Part shown: positions 5,698 to 6,073 of the stretch, piece by piece
Position numbering within the stretch: the stretch's first letter is position 1
Layout of the letters: the number at the start of each line of letters is the position of its first letter
Origin: an uncultured Anaerotruncus sp.
GTDB taxonomy: Bacteria; Bacillota_A; Clostridia; Oscillospirales; CAG-272
DNA length: 6,073 nt
Direction: 5' to 3'
NCBI GenBank assembly: GCA_958414155.1
Contig: CATYWI010000086.1
Span: 1-6,073 of the forward strand
Position numbers and translations under genes: made by a program
The notes under the pieces: generated by a model
What the model was told of the DNA's origin: nothing
Databases searched by the model: none
What the model saw: the letters and a program-made list of their open reading frames with translations, nothing else

Positions 5698-6073
5698 CAC
5701 GATTCACCGAATTTGGTTGTCATCAAGGCATAGAGCTTTGTATCCTTCGGCACTTTGTTTACGAAAGGCACCAACGCTCCACCGATCTTGACAAGCCCGT
5801 GTCCTGCATCTACATTTGTGATATACCCCATCTGCAAATCCGAAATTCCCATCAGACTTGCCAGCTCTTCGCGGTCTGTCGCCGCCTGATTGAGCATGAC
5901 CACAAGCTCGGAGTTTGCCAGCATGGTTCTTGCCGTATGGCTTTGCAGAAGATCCTCCACATTTTGCGTAATGCCCGTAATGAACGCACCGTACTTACGG
6001 ACACGCTTCCACAAGGTAAAGAGAAAGTTTGCGGAGTATTCATGCTTGAAAAGGAGATAGATTTCATCAATGA
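5697..6073 (-). CDS. VirB4-like conjugal transfer ATPase (CD1110-type), C-terminal fragment entering from right edge
   Basis: The frame is open to the right edge and encodes the last 124 residues; the start codon lies outside the window, and the internal ATG at 6014 is not a true start. It begins IDEIYLLFKHEYSANFL, where IDE is the Walker B motif of VirB4 ATPases. It continues with LWKRVRKYGAFITGITQNVE, DLLQSHTARTMLANSELVVM and NQAATDREELASLMGISD, then ITNVDAGHGLVKIGG and VPKDTKLYALMTT, the usual C-terminal order of the family. VirB4 is the inner-membrane-associated ATPase that powers assembly and substrate transport of the conjugative type IV secretion channel. It is followed directly (TGATG overlap) by the CD1108-like gene, which is the usual gene order in Tn1549-type elements. 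No lesions are seen in this part. Confidence 0.93.
   Translation of the reverse strand, partial: IDEIYLLFKHEYSANFLFTLWKRVRKYGAFITGITQNVEDLLQSHTARTMLANSELVVMLNQAATDREELASLMGISDLQMGYITNVDAGHGLVKIGGALVPFVNKVPKDTKLYALMTTKFGES

Noticed and set aside
5852..6070. 72-codon minus-strand frame at the right edge
   Set aside because: It overlaps the VirB4 C-terminal frame, which matches the family throughout; this frame is an out-of-phase reading of the same strand.

Overview
The window looks like a mosaic stretch of an accessory region from a low-to-moderate-GC Firmicutes genome, most likely a gut Clostridia member (Ruminococcaceae/Lachnospiraceae type). Three things point there: a Tn1549/CTn-type conjugative element module at the right end, a PadR-plus-small-membrane-protein operon in the middle, and a large secreted DNRLRE/RHS-style surface protein at the left end. 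All family names come from reading the translations; no database search was possible.

Layout. (1) 1-1295, minus: the first 431 codons of a large secreted protein that runs off the left edge, with a signal peptide and the beginning of a DNRLRE-type wall-protein region. (2) 1296-1657: no convincing gene, only short hairpins and a weak promoter candidate for gene 1. (3) 1658-2007, minus: a decayed N-terminal remnant of a type III-like Mod DNA methyltransferase, cut off just before the catalytic DPPY motif. (4) 2000-2876, minus: a coiled-coil plus TIR-domain protein split by a one-base frameshift in an A7 run. Its stop codon overlaps the start of the Mod remnant (ATGAATAA), so the two were once a translationally coupled, probably antiphage, operon. 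(5) 2877-3149: a divergent promoter region with a textbook TTGACA-17-TATAAT promoter firing left into the TIR gene, a TTGACT-16-TATACT promoter firing right, a perfect 7-bp inverted repeat over the right-hand -10, and a strong hairpin in the TIR leader. (6) 3150-4404, plus: a tightly packed three-gene operon of a PadR-like repressor, a small single-pass membrane protein of the DUF1700/DUF6120 type, and a small secreted protein whose signal peptide is out of frame by one base, again at an A7 run. (7) 4474-4504: a strong bidirectional terminator between convergent operons. (8) 4546-6073, minus: a CD1108-family mobile element protein that appears to lack its usual C-terminal part, preceded by the C-terminal end of a VirB4-like conjugation ATPase that enters from the right edge.

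Interpretation. The right end is the edge of an integrative conjugative element whose transfer module stops abruptly in the CD1108-like gene, where the unrelated PadR cassette begins. The TIR/Mod block looks like a defence operon in decay: Mod is clearly dead, while the TIR gene is interrupted only by a single base in a homopolymer and could be phase-variable, corrected by slippage, or a sequencing error. The two A7 frameshifts in neighbouring divergent genes are the most notable feature of the window.
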